DNA of 10,627 nt, taken from contig CAJUCU010000043.1 of assembly GCA_910585335.1 (NCBI GenBank), forward strand, positions 1-10,627, given 5' to 3'. Under the pieces are notes generated by a model. The model did no database searches and had not been told where the DNA came from. It saw nothing but the letters and a program-made list of their open reading frames with translations. The stretch comes from an uncultured Bacilli bacterium (GTDB lineage Bacteria > Bacillota_I > Bacilli_A > RF39 > UBA660). Below, piece by piece: positions 1 through 6,017 of the stretch; the first letter of the stretch is position 1; every line of letters begins with the position of its first letter. Made by a program: the position numbers and the translations under genes.

Positions 1-1
1 A

Positions 2-97
2 CCACAAAATATTATGGCAAATCAATTTATTATTGGTGTTTCAGAAACAGGCGAACTAGGATCTTATAGTATTTATCGTAAAATTAAAAGAAAATGA
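2..97 (+). CDS. 3' end of an unidentified protein (partial)
   Basis: The frame is open from base 2 to a TGA at 95-97 and gives a 31-residue tail ending in a basic stretch (YRKIKRK). The start lies outside the window. The tail has no motif I recognise, so no function is given. It is followed by 61 bp of almost pure A/T that contains a 9-bp A/T-only hairpin (102-110 with 120-128). That hairpin has no U-tract and is a poor terminator, so read-through into the next gene on the same strand is possible. The evidence is only an open frame at the window edge with a plausible stop. Confidence 0.45.
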   Translation, partial: PQNIMANQFIIGVSETGELGSYSIYRKIKRK

Positions 98-158
98 TAT
101 AAATTAAAATAAAAAATGAATTTTAATTAGTAAAAAAATGAAAGCGAGTGATTAATAT

Positions 159-629
159 ATGGATGTTTATTTAGAAAAAGTAACTATTGATAAAAAGGAG
201 ACTTTATATAGATTATTACAATATTCTCTTTATGAAGAAAGTGAAAATGATTTAAATGAGATGAATGACAATGCAATATTTGAATACAAATATTTTGATA
301 GATATTTTACAGATATAGATAGAGATGCATACTTTATAAGGGAACAAGAATCAAATAAGTTGATGGGATTCGCTATGGTAAATACATATATGCAAATATT
401 TGATAATGGTCATAGTATTGCAGAATATATGGTAATACCTAAATATAGAAGAAATAAAATTGGTAAAAAAGTAGCAATAGAATTATTTGAAAAATACAGG
501 GGAAATTGGGAAGTAAAACCATCATTTAATAGTAAGAAAGCATATTCTTTTTGGAAAAATGTTGTAGAAGATTACACTAATAATAATTGTGAATTTAAAA
601 ATGGAATATTTATCTTTAATAATATATAG
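159..629 (+). CDS. GNAT family N-acetyltransferase
   Basis: This 156-residue protein has the size of a single GNAT domain, a family that transfers an acyl group from acetyl-CoA to an amine. The acetyl-CoA pyrophosphate-binding motif A is seen at about residues 90-105: a beta strand (EYMVIP) followed by Y-R-R-N-K-I-G, which fits R/Q-x-x-G-x-G/A with the central Gly replaced by Asn99 or shifted to Gly102. A motif-B-like segment (N124, A128, F131-W132) follows, as expected. The substrate cannot be told. The ribosome binding site is weak (GCGAG about 10 nt before the ATG), unlike most genes here. The gene lies 40 bp before the histidine-phosphatase gene on the same strand with no terminator between, so the two are probably co-transcribed. 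Base composition is very A/T-rich. Family assignment is fairly sure. Confidence 0.8.
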   Translation: MDVYLEKVTIDKKETLYRLLQYSLYEESENDLNEMNDNAIFEYKYFDRYFTDIDRDAYFIREQESNKLMGFAMVNTYMQIFDNGHSIAEYMVIPKYRRNKIGKKVAIELFEKYRGNWEVKPSFNSKKAYSFWKNVVEDYTNNNCEFKNGIFIFNNI

Positions 630-669
630 GACTAAATTATAAAAAGAATAGAATTAAATGGAGGTTAAT

Positions 670-1185
670 ATGCAATTAACTTTATTAAGACACGCAGAAA
701 GTGAGTATAATAAAAAAGGTTTATTACAAGGAAGAATTGATTGTAATTTAAGTGAAAAAGGAATTATTCAAACTAAAGTAAAAGCAAAGGAGTTTAATAG
801 TGCTAGTTACGACATATGTTTTACTTCTCCATTAAAAAGAACTCTATTAACAGCACAAATTTTAGTTCCAAATTTGGAAATAATTTGTGATAAAAGAATT
901 ATTGAACGAAGTTTAGGAGATTGGGAAGATACTCCAACATCAGATGAAAAGAAATTTCTTCTTAATAATATAAATTCTACTTCTCCTAATGGTGAATCAA
1001 CTATTGAAATAACGAAAAGAGTTTTAGATTTTATCGATTTTTTAAAAGCAAACTATAATGATAAAAGAATATTAATTATAACCCATGCTGGAATTGTTTA
1101 TGCTATTCAAGTTGCACTTGGGCTGAAAATACAACCTATAAATAATTTAGAAGAGTTAACTATTAATATAGAAAATATTAAATAA
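670..1185 (+). CDS. Histidine phosphatase (phosphoglycerate mutase-like) family protein
   Basis: The product is a 171-residue cytoplasmic protein of the histidine phosphatase superfamily, which forms a phosphohistidine intermediate while hydrolysing or moving phosphate. The signature LLRHAES at residues 5-11 supplies Arg7 and nucleophile His8. The other expected pocket residues are Arg57 (SPLKRT), Glu79 (IIERSLGDWE, the usual general acid) and His139 in THAG. The length suits small phosphatases of the CobC/PhoE/GpmB-like group rather than a glycolytic mutase of about 230-250 residues. The start is set at ATG 670 because GGAGG (660-664) lies 5 nt upstream; an in-frame ATG at 658 precedes that site and has none of its own. 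It probably shares a transcript with the upstream GNAT gene. The true substrate is unknown. Confidence 0.88.
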   Translation: MQLTLLRHAESEYNKKGLLQGRIDCNLSEKGIIQTKVKAKEFNSASYDICFTSPLKRTLLTAQILVPNLEIICDKRIIERSLGDWEDTPTSDEKKFLLNNINSTSPNGESTIEITKRVLDFIDFLKANYNDKRILIITHAGIVYAIQVALGLKIQPINNLEELTINIENIK

Positions 1186-1221
1186 TTTTAATTTAGTAAA
1201 TCAAAAATAAGTGAATTTAAG

Positions 1222-1367
1222 ATAAAAGTAGTTTGAATTTTTATAAACTCAAGTTACAATATAATTGTAATTGATGCTTATCAATCTACTTTTGTGCAAG
1301 AGTTCAAAATAGGCTCTTTTATCGCACCATAGAGAAATTAGTCGAACTAATCGACTTTAAATATATG
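1222..1367 (+). ncRNA. Candidate structured RNA: cloverleaf-like fold plus two hairpins
   Basis: No gene is visible between 1186 and 1577. From 1222 nearly every base can pair locally. AAAAGTAG (1224-1231) pairs perfectly with CTACTTTT (1286-1293) and extends to 1222/1295 through one U-G pair. That stem encloses three hairpins end to end: 1233-1240/1245-1252 (one mismatch, loop TTAT), TTACAAT 1254-1260 with ATTGTAA 1264-1270, and TTGAT 1271-1275 with ATCAA 1280-1284. Next come GTGC-AAGAG (1294-1302) with CTCTT (1314-1318) and GCAC (1324-1327), then AGTCGA (1340-1345) with TCGACT (1351-1356). A U-tailed hairpin follows at 1368. There is no T-loop sequence, so it is not a tRNA, and no convincing promoter was seen. 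It may instead be an extended 3' region of the 670-1185 transcript, or chance pairing in A/T-rich DNA. Confidence 0.3.
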
Positions 1368-1395
1368 AAAGGTTAATTTCAAGTTAGCCTTTTTT
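1368..1395 (+). terminator. Intrinsic terminator
   Basis: AAAGGTTAA (1368-1376) pairs with TTAGCCTTT (1384-1392) as a 9-bp stem with one U-G pair and a 7-nt loop. The T-run from 1390 to 1395 gives the U-tail. It would end the transcript from the GNAT/histidine-phosphatase pair about 180 bp after its last stop codon, or a separate RNA starting within 1190-1225. Confidence 0.6.
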
Positions 1396-1480
1396 ATATG
1401 CTTTGAAAGAAGTTGATTAGTTATGCAAATAATAAAGAAAAAACTAGATATTGATAAAACTCTAAATAGTATAATTTAGG

Positions 1481-1501
1481 AAAAAGCAAAAGGGTATTGC
1501 T
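1481..1501 (-). terminator. Weak intrinsic terminator of the 387-residue gene
   Basis: Read on the minus strand, AGCAA (1501-1497) pairs with TTGCT (1489-1485) around a 7-nt loop and is followed by four more T's. It lies about 75 bp past the stop of the minus-strand gene ending at 1578. The stem has only 5 bp, so this is tentative. Confidence 0.35.
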
Positions 1502-1577
1502 CCTATTGAAAATGATATTGAATATCAGCATAAGTGAAATAAAAAATTGATATAAGTAGAAGAACTATTTTCGATAA

Positions 1578-2741
1578 CTAATCCCTAAGATATAAATGTC
1601 TTTTTTCATATGGAACATATTTTTTTATTAATTTGATTTCATTTTCACATTCTCTGTTTATTCCAGAGTTAACAAATTCATTAGGAGAAATCCATCTAAA
1701 TTGTTGACTTTCCTCATCAAGTATTAATCTTGGCAATTGTACAATATTATATTCCATAACTAAAGGATTAAAAAATTCTTCATAAATATTGGGTTTCGAT
1801 GTAGTAATAGTTTTAGATAGTTGTGTTTCAATTTTGTCAAAACCAATAAATTGAACTAACATATCAAAAGAAGCTTTATAGAACATTCTGTCCCAATGAT
1901 TTCTTTCATCAAATGCTCCTTCATTATCAAATGGATTATCATTATCTATTTCTTTTGGAATAAATTCACTATATACCCCAAATTCTATTAGTAATTTTTT
2001 AACTACATTTTGCCAATCATTTGCTTTCTTTGAAAAAGAATCGAAAAAATTATAAATATCAAGTTTTGTTTCTAATAAAGAATTAATTAATTCCATAGTT
2101 TCTTGATTGTATACGCCTGTTGTTTCTCTAGAACAAGTATGGTTGGCGAATATATTAGCATTATAGTTTAACCAATATCTTAAATCATGGGCATTTAATT
2201 CATCTGGGTTAGTATAAAATCTTAACTCTTGTCTTTTTGAAGAAATCATTAAATTAAAGTATTCCTGAGGAGTTAAATTCAAACGACAATATTCATAGCC
2301 ATAATTTTGATACATTTCTTCTTGTGTTGGTTCATAAAACTTGTCCTCTAAATTGTATTTTCTATTAATCTCATTTCTAATATTTAAGTTATTTTTATAA
2401 ACACTTAATGCCATTGAATTACTAAAAAATATTTGTTTATTATAAATTTGAAAGCGAATTGGATAATCATCATTTAAAAAGCCAAAAACATCTTCAAATC
2501 TACCATATATATTACTATTCATAATTTTAAGTATTCTTTCAATATCATTAGATAATATACATTCATAATGTGCTATACCATTGTTATAAAATATATTATT
2601 TTCTAAATTTATATATTGAGGATGTACAACTAAATATAAAGGTTCCAAACCAAATTTTGTGAATTTTTCATTATTTAAATTTACCATATTAAATCGATAT
2701 GGTCTATTTATTTTATCTAAAACTGCTTTTGTAATTGGCAT
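1578..2741 (-). CDS. Hypothetical protein, 387 residues, no recognised family
   Basis: I do not recognise this protein. It is long, has a clean start with AGGAG (2751-2755 on the minus strand) 9 nt before the ATG, and uses codons like its A/T-rich neighbours, so it is a real gene. It looks soluble: there is no signal peptide or membrane segment. It is rich in Asn, Tyr and Phe, with a helix-like part at about residues 212-260, an acidic Asp/Asn-rich stretch at about 264-280, and a charged C-terminus. No nuclease, kinase, NTP-binding or DNA-binding motif was found. It runs opposite to both flanking genes, between a hairpin-rich gene-free segment and a truncated HNH gene. That setting suggests accessory DNA; a role in defence would be a guess from position only. 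Confidence 0.75.
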   Translation of the reverse strand: MPITKAVLDKINRPYRFNMVNLNNEKFTKFGLEPLYLVVHPQYINLENNIFYNNGIAHYECILSNDIERILKIMNSNIYGRFEDVFGFLNDDYPIRFQIYNKQIFFSNSMALSVYKNNLNIRNEINRKYNLEDKFYEPTQEEMYQNYGYEYCRLNLTPQEYFNLMISSKRQELRFYTNPDELNAHDLRYWLNYNANIFANHTCSRETTGVYNQETMELINSLLETKLDIYNFFDSFSKKANDWQNVVKKLLIEFGVYSEFIPKEIDNDNPFDNEGAFDERNHWDRMFYKASFDMLVQFIGFDKIETQLSKTITTSKPNIYEEFFNPLVMEYNIVQLPRLILDEESQQFRWISPNEFVNSGINRECENEIKLIKKYVPYEKRHLYLRD

Positions 2742-2835
2742 AAAGTATCACTCCTATGAAAACTTATGATGTTTATTCTACCATAAATTAAAATGAATTT
2801 ATTATACTTTTTATTAAAATAAAACTTGTTTATAT

Positions 2836-3075
2836 ATGGAACCACATCATTTAATTCCAATGTCTATGACAGAACACTTCGATGTCAGTCTCGATAGAGA
2901 ACAAAACATCTTCTCCCTTTGCAGCAATTGTCACAACCAAATTCACTATGGTACCAAAGAAGATAAAAAAAGACTGATTACAAAGCTTTTTCTCTCAAGA
3001 GAAAAAGAAATATGTTCTATCTTAGGGCGGAATATAACGCTAGAAGAACTTTATCAAATTTATAAAGTGTCATAG
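2836..3075 (+). pseudogene. Truncated HNH endonuclease, C-terminal part only
   Basis: The 79-residue reading starts directly in the catalytic core. It has the E-P-H-H-L-I-P motif (His4, His5), Asn24 in the following loop, and C29-S-N-C32-H33 with His37, a zinc/metal half-site typical of McrA-like HNH proteins of the restriction type. A helical tail ends in LEELYQIY, as in complete family members, which usually carry 150 or more residues ahead of this point including the N-terminal partner cysteines. Upstream the frame stays open only to a TAA at 2815-2817, and the six codons in between end in Tyr, which also fits the family. The ATG has no ribosome binding site. I read it as the surviving 3' end of a gene whose front was lost, probably by deletion or when the neighbouring minus-strand gene was inserted. 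An active mini-HNH is unlikely. Confidence 0.75.
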
Positions 3076-3087
3076 CACAGAAATAGT

Positions 3088-3124
3088 AAAAACTCGTATT
3101 CTTATTTTTAGAACACGAGTTTTT
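3088..3124. terminator. Bidirectional intrinsic terminator
   Basis: AAAAACTCGT (3088-3097) is perfectly complementary to ACGAGTTTTT (3115-3124), and TTCT/AGAA (3099-3102/3110-3113) pair inside it. T-runs stand at the 3' side on either strand, so it can stop transcripts leaving the HNH remnant to the right and transcripts coming from the minus-strand remnant to its right. Confidence 0.75.
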
Positions 3125-3125
3125 A

Positions 3126-3371
3126 TCGAAATATAAACAAAATGGAGGAAATAACATGATTCCAACCACATTTGAAAGAAGTGCGAAAAAAACAAGAATA
3201 ATATTTGGCTTGTTCCATAATCGTACTTCTTTCTTTTTCAAATGATAACACGCTCATAACAAGATGCCCACCAAAATATAATAAGAGTATAAAGACAACC
3301 AAGTAAAAAAAGACGAATAGATGGACAATAACAAAAAGCAAAAATAATAATTACAATAGATAAAATTTCAT
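3126..3371 (-). pseudogene. Possible decayed small membrane-protein gene
   Basis: On the minus strand an ATG at 3371 opens MKFYLL and then meets a TAA (3353-3351). The frame continues as a strongly hydrophobic stretch (LLFLLFVIVHLFVFFYL onward, about 35 residues) to LSFEK near 3236. In the next frame, joined across a run of A's at about 3232-3240 (minus-strand sense), a second hydrophobic helix follows: PNIILVFFALLSNVVGIMLF. Two neighbouring frames each giving a credible membrane helix, end to end, suggests one gene broken by a stop and a frameshift. The 3' end meets the hairpin at 3088-3124, which would serve as its terminator, and a TATAAT on the minus strand (3399-3394) could be its promoter. 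A/T-rich DNA often yields hydrophobic readings by chance, so confidence is low. Otherwise 3246-3372 holds nothing recognisable. Confidence 0.3.
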
Positions 3372-3372
3372 C

Positions 3373-3401
3373 TTTTCAAGACAGAAAACTTATATTATAA
3401 T
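3373..3401 (+). promoter_or_regulatory. Promoter of frr
   Basis: A -35 of TTTTCA (3373-3378, 4 of 6 consensus bases), a 17-bp spacer and a perfect TATAAT -10 (3396-3401) are present. The predicted start at about 3408 leaves a leader of only about 15 nt before the frr ATG, just enough for the ribosome binding site. Confidence 0.6.
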
Positions 3402-3422
3402 AATGAAAAGGGAGAGATGAAA

Positions 3423-3968
3423 ATGGAAAATGAAATAATTTCTGCAAGTCAAGAAAAAATAGAAAAAACAATAGAAGCTTTAGAAAAGAAATTTGCAACG
3501 GTTCGTGCAGGTCGTGCGAATCCTTCTAGCCTAGATGGAGTCATGGTAGAATACTATGGTAGTATGACACCATTAAAGCAATTAACAACAATATCTGTAC
3601 CAGAAGGAAATCAATTATTAATCAAGCCTTTTGACAAAAGTTGTCTAGCAGCAATCGAAAAAGCCATTGTCGCTGCGAATTTAGGATACAATCCTAGTAA
3701 TGATGGAGAAACAATTAGAATCATCATTCCAGCACTGACAGAAGAAAGAAGAAAAGAATTAACAAAACAAGTAAAAGCAATGAGCGAAGAAGGAAAAGTA
3801 AGTATCAGAAATATTCGTCGTGAAACATTGGAAAAACTAGAAAAAGAAGAGTTACCAGAAGACGTAGAAAAAGGCTTAGAAAAAGAAGTTCAAGATTTAG
3901 TAAATCTCTATAATAAAAAAATCGATGATATGCTAAAAGAAAAAGAACAAGACCTACTTACCGTCTAA
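3423..3968 (+). CDS. frr: Ribosome recycling factor
   Basis: Ribosome recycling factor acts with EF-G to split the post-termination ribosome in the cytoplasm. The 181-residue product matches the usual length of about 185. The family signature R-A-G-R-A-N-P at residues 28-34 is present, followed by the small beta domain II (about 31-104, with VEYYG and TPLKQLTTISVPE). The long helices after LTEERRKEL complete the three-helix bundle, with the conserved S-I-R-N-I-R-R at 127-133. The start is placed at ATG 3423 because GGGAG (3410-3414) is 8 nt upstream; the ATG at 3417 would leave only 2 nt. The gene stands alone under its own promoter, without the pyrH, tsf, uppS or cdsA neighbours that usually flank it in Bacillota. 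No clear terminator follows; only a T-rich stretch at 4011-4026 is seen. Confidence 0.98.
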   Translation: MENEIISASQEKIEKTIEALEKKFATVRAGRANPSSLDGVMVEYYGSMTPLKQLTTISVPEGNQLLIKPFDKSCLAAIEKAIVAANLGYNPSNDGETIRIIIPALTEERRKELTKQVKAMSEEGKVSIRNIRRETLEKLEKEELPEDVEKGLEKEVQDLVNLYNKKIDDMLKEKEQDLLTV

Positions 3969-4017
3969 AATAAATCTTGCATATCAAAGATTATAGTATC
4001 TTATTAGTTAGTTTTTA

Positions 4018-4046
4018 TTGTTTTTTCGTATATTATAGTATATTAT
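4018..4046 (+). promoter_or_regulatory. Promoter of the gene at 4069
   Basis: TTGTTT (4018-4023), a 17-bp spacer and TATTAT (4041-4046) form a sigma-A-type promoter. It covers the upstream in-frame ATG at 4045, which therefore cannot be the translation start of this transcript and supports a start at 4069. Confidence 0.5.
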
Positions 4047-4068
4047 GATAATAATCGGGGGATTAAAT

Positions 4069-4656
4069 ATGAGCGGTAAAATTAAAAACTTCAAATATTT
4101 TGTATCTTTAAATCAGTGCCTTTGCACTGGAACTTGTCATGAAGAAAAAAGGGAATACCAATTAATTATCAATGATATAAACTCATCTTCTAAAAAAGAA
4201 AGCAAAGTAGCTGTTACTACCAAACAAGTTCCAAGGGGAACAGAAAATAATGTACGGAAAATTCATACTGTACTAGAACAATATGAACAGGTATATTGTA
4301 ATATAAACAATCAACTAACCAGTATCTTAATAAATAAAAAGAATAGAAATAATTACATAATGCATAGTCATTTACTGGAGCAAATACAAGATGAAAATGC
4401 TAGAAAACTTCATTTTTCTACAGGAAACATTGTAATGACTCTATATCCAAGTTATGGATTTCAATATGAAGAAGAAGGCTGTATGTATGAGTATCAAGGT
4501 TTTCTAACCCAGTATGAGAGAAATCTTTTTTGCTTCGAAAAAACCGGAACGATGATTCATAATGAAGTGACAGATATTAATATGCACTTAGAAGGAATTG
4601 ATAAAGTATTAACGAAAAACAATAGTCAAAATCAAAAAAATATAAGTAATCATTGA
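4069..4656 (+). CDS. Hypothetical cysteine-containing protein, 195 residues
   Basis: No family is recognised. The start at ATG 4069 follows GGGGG (4057-4061) by 7 nt; a longer in-frame start at 4045 would lie inside the promoter. The product seems soluble, without signal peptide or membrane helix. It has an N-terminal cluster C17-L-C19-T-G-T-C23-H24 that could bind a metal, with more cysteines at 77, 138 and 155. A middle part (about 60-115) looks helical, followed by a Tyr/Phe-rich part (about 120-157) and a polar Asn/Gln-rich tail. It sits between frr and the pheST leader, all on the same strand, but has its own promoter. No terminator separates it from the pheST promoter, so its transcript would run into the T-box leader and stop at that terminator unless tRNA-Phe is uncharged. 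Function unknown. Confidence 0.7.
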   Translation: MSGKIKNFKYFVSLNQCLCTGTCHEEKREYQLIINDINSSSKKESKVAVTTKQVPRGTENNVRKIHTVLEQYEQVYCNINNQLTSILINKKNRNNYIMHSHLLEQIQDENARKLHFSTGNIVMTLYPSYGFQYEEEGCMYEYQGFLTQYERNLFCFEKTGTMIHNEVTDINMHLEGIDKVLTKNNSQNQKNISNH

Positions 4657-4660
4657 AATA

Positions 4661-4689
4661 TTTACAAAAAAAGCATGTTGTGTTAAAAT
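4661..4689 (+). promoter_or_regulatory. Promoter of the pheST T-box transcript
   Basis: TTTACA (4661-4666, 5 of 6), a 17-bp spacer and TAAAAT (4684-4689, 5 of 6) predict a start near 4696, just before T-box stem I. The -35 begins 5 bp after the previous stop codon. Confidence 0.75.
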
Positions 4690-4696
4690 AAGCGTA

Positions 4697-4913
4697 GCGA
4701 CGTTGATTAAGAAGTAGTAACAAGGCGCACTTCTAAAGAGAGCTTGTGGTCGGTGTAAACAAGTGGAGAAACCTTGCGAATTCGTCTTAGGAGTTCTTAT
4801 CAATAATAAGCGTAATTCTTGCGTTAAAAGAGGAAAGTGTATAGTACAAAGATAACTATAAAATAAGGTGGTACCGCGAGTATACTCGTCCTTATAATAT
4901 AGTTATCTTTTTT
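4697..4913 (+). promoter_or_regulatory. T-box riboswitch (tRNA-Phe responsive) leader of pheST
   Basis: A transcriptional T-box senses uncharged tRNA to allow read-through. Stem I closes by TTGAT-AAG (4703-4711) with CTT-ATCAA (4796-4803). Inside are AGTAGTA of the specifier-loop 5' strand, helix CAAGG/CCTTG (4721-4725/4772-4776), and the conserved AGAGAGC (4737-4743) with GGTGTAAAC (4752-4760) in the distal part. TTC at 4781-4783 in the 3' strand of the specifier loop matches the Phe codon; another TTC at 4794-4796 partly falls in the closing helix. The T-box core AAGGTGGTACCGCG is at 4865-4878, with UGGU (4869-4872) whose variable U fits the A73 discriminator of tRNA-Phe. The antiterminator forms by ATAAGG (4863-4868) with CCTTAT (4890-4895) and CGAG/CTCG (4877-4880/4885-4888). 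Identification is certain; Phe specificity is inferred from the triplet and the downstream genes. Confidence 0.95.
4848..4913 (+). terminator. T-box-controlled terminator with alternative stem
   Basis: AAAGATAACTATA (4848-4860) is perfectly complementary to TATAGTTATCTTT (4898-4910), and T's run to 4913. The 13-bp stem encloses the antiterminator element. Its 5' half can instead pair upstream, TATAGT (4840-4845) with ACTATA (4855-4860), as a stem III, which would free the 3' half and prevent termination. Confidence 0.8.
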
Positions 4914-4958
4914 GATGATTTTCATCTAATCTAGAAAAACAAAAAAGGAGTGAGTAGA

Positions 4959-6017
4959 ATGGAAAACAAGAAATTCGAAGAGGTAAAAACACAAATAGAA
5001 ATGGATAAAGGAAAGATAAATGACTTAAAAGAGTTGAATGATTTAAAAGTAAAATACTTAGGTAAAAAGGGTTTTATTACCGAGCTAAATCAAGAAATTA
5101 AAAATATTCCAAATGAAGAGAAGAAAGCATTTGGTCAACAAGTACAAGAACTGAGAACTCTTTTTAATGATTTTTATGACGAGAAGAAAAAAGAATTAGA
5201 AACAATCATCTTAAATGAACAATTAGAAAAAGAGGCAATCGACATCACTTTACCTGCTGTAAAAATAACAACAGGTTCTCCTAATATTTTGGAAAAATTA
5301 ATAGAAGAAGTAGAAGAAGTATTTATGTCAATGGGATATGATGTAGTAGATGGACCTGAAATTGAATATGATAAATATAATTTTGAGATGCTAAATATTC
5401 CCAAAGGACACCCAGCACGAGATGCCCAAGATACATTTTATTTAGAAGGAGAAGAAATTCTTCTACGTAGTCAAACTTCACCTGTACAAGTTAGGACGAT
5501 GTTAAAAGGAAATGGAGAAATTCCGATTCGTATGATTTGTCCTGGAAAAACCTACCGTAGAGATGATGATGATGCCACTCATTCACATCAATTCTTACAA
5601 ATAGAAGGACTATTAGTAGATAAAGATATTAGTCTAAGCGATTTAAAAGGAACAATTGATATCATAATGAAAAGACTATTTGGAAATGAAGTCGAATCCA
5701 GATTTAGACCTAGCTATTATCAGTTTACAGAGCCTAGTGTAGAAGTCGATATTAGTTGTTTCAATTGCGGAGGGAAGGGATGTTCTATCTGCAAGAGGAC
5801 AGGTTGGATTACCGTAGCAGGAGCTGGAATCGTTCATCCTAATGTTTTAAAAATGTCAGGTTATGACCCTGAAAAGTGGAGTGGTTTCGCTTTTGGTTTT
5901 GGAACAGAACGTCTTGCGATGTTAAAATATGATATCAACGATTTAAGAGTTTTCTATAATACGGATTTAAGAGAAGTAAAAACATTTGATAGAAAGGAGA
6001 AAGAAGAAAATGATTAG
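4959..6017 (+). CDS. pheS: Phenylalanyl-tRNA synthetase alpha subunit
   Basis: Catalytic subunit of the alpha2-beta2 enzyme that charges tRNA-Phe. The product has 352 residues, normal for the family. A charged, coiled-coil-like N-terminal arm (about 1-90) is followed by the class II core: motif 1 region with LEEVFMSMGY-type helix and GPEIE (about 115-136), GHPARD at 150-155, motif 2 C-P-G-K-T-Y-R-R with HSHQFLQIEG (194-217), and motif 3 GFGTERLAML (313-322). Four cysteines (267, 270, 275, 278) form the CxxC-x4-CxxC knuckle found in many bacterial PheS. Ala311 lies at the position matching E. coli Ala294 in the Phe pocket. ATG 4959 follows AAGGAG (4945-4950) by 8 nt; the GTG at 4950 overlaps that site and is rejected. 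The T-box controls it, and its last 8 nt overlap pheT. Confidence 0.98.
   Translation: MENKKFEEVKTQIEMDKGKINDLKELNDLKVKYLGKKGFITELNQEIKNIPNEEKKAFGQQVQELRTLFNDFYDEKKKELETIILNEQLEKEAIDITLPAVKITTGSPNILEKLIEEVEEVFMSMGYDVVDGPEIEYDKYNFEMLNIPKGHPARDAQDTFYLEGEEILLRSQTSPVQVRTMLKGNGEIPIRMICPGKTYRRDDDDATHSHQFLQIEGLLVDKDISLSDLKGTIDIIMKRLFGNEVESRFRPSYYQFTEPSVEVDISCFNCGGKGCSICKRTGWITVAGAGIVHPNVLKMSGYDPEKWSGFAFGFGTERLAMLKYDINDLRVFYNTDLREVKTFDRKEKEEND

Noticed and set aside
95..97. Use of TGA as a Trp codon (Mollicutes code)
   Set aside because: TGA ends the frames at 97 and 4656 at plausible places and the Trp residues in pheS and pheT are all TGG, so the standard bacterial code fits.
102..128. 9-bp hairpin between the first partial gene and the GNAT gene
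   Set aside because: The stem is only A and T with no U-tract after it, so it is unlikely to terminate transcription.
658..669. Longer start of the histidine phosphatase at ATG 658
   Set aside because: It overlaps the GGAGG that serves ATG 670, and the family motif normally begins a few residues after Met.
1222..1295. tRNA gene reading of the cloverleaf
   Set aside because: Arm sizes are wrong (an arm with a 7-bp stem and 3-nt loop in the anticodon position, 4-nt loop in the T position) and there is no T-loop motif or CCA-type end.
1423..1479. 18-codon plus-strand ORF in the gene-free segment
   Set aside because: Weak ribosome binding site and no recognisable peptide; following frames are full of stops.
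3156..3245. 29-codon plus-strand ORF with GGAGG 7 nt before its ATG
   Set aside because: The GGAGG is the complement of Pro codons in the minus-strand hydrophobic reading, the peptide shows no helix, signal or toxin pattern, and no promoter precedes it. Kept only as a possible small peptide.
4609..4803. Minus-strand ORF across the T-box
   Set aside because: It lies on the opposite strand of a certain T-box leader; its open frame is incidental.
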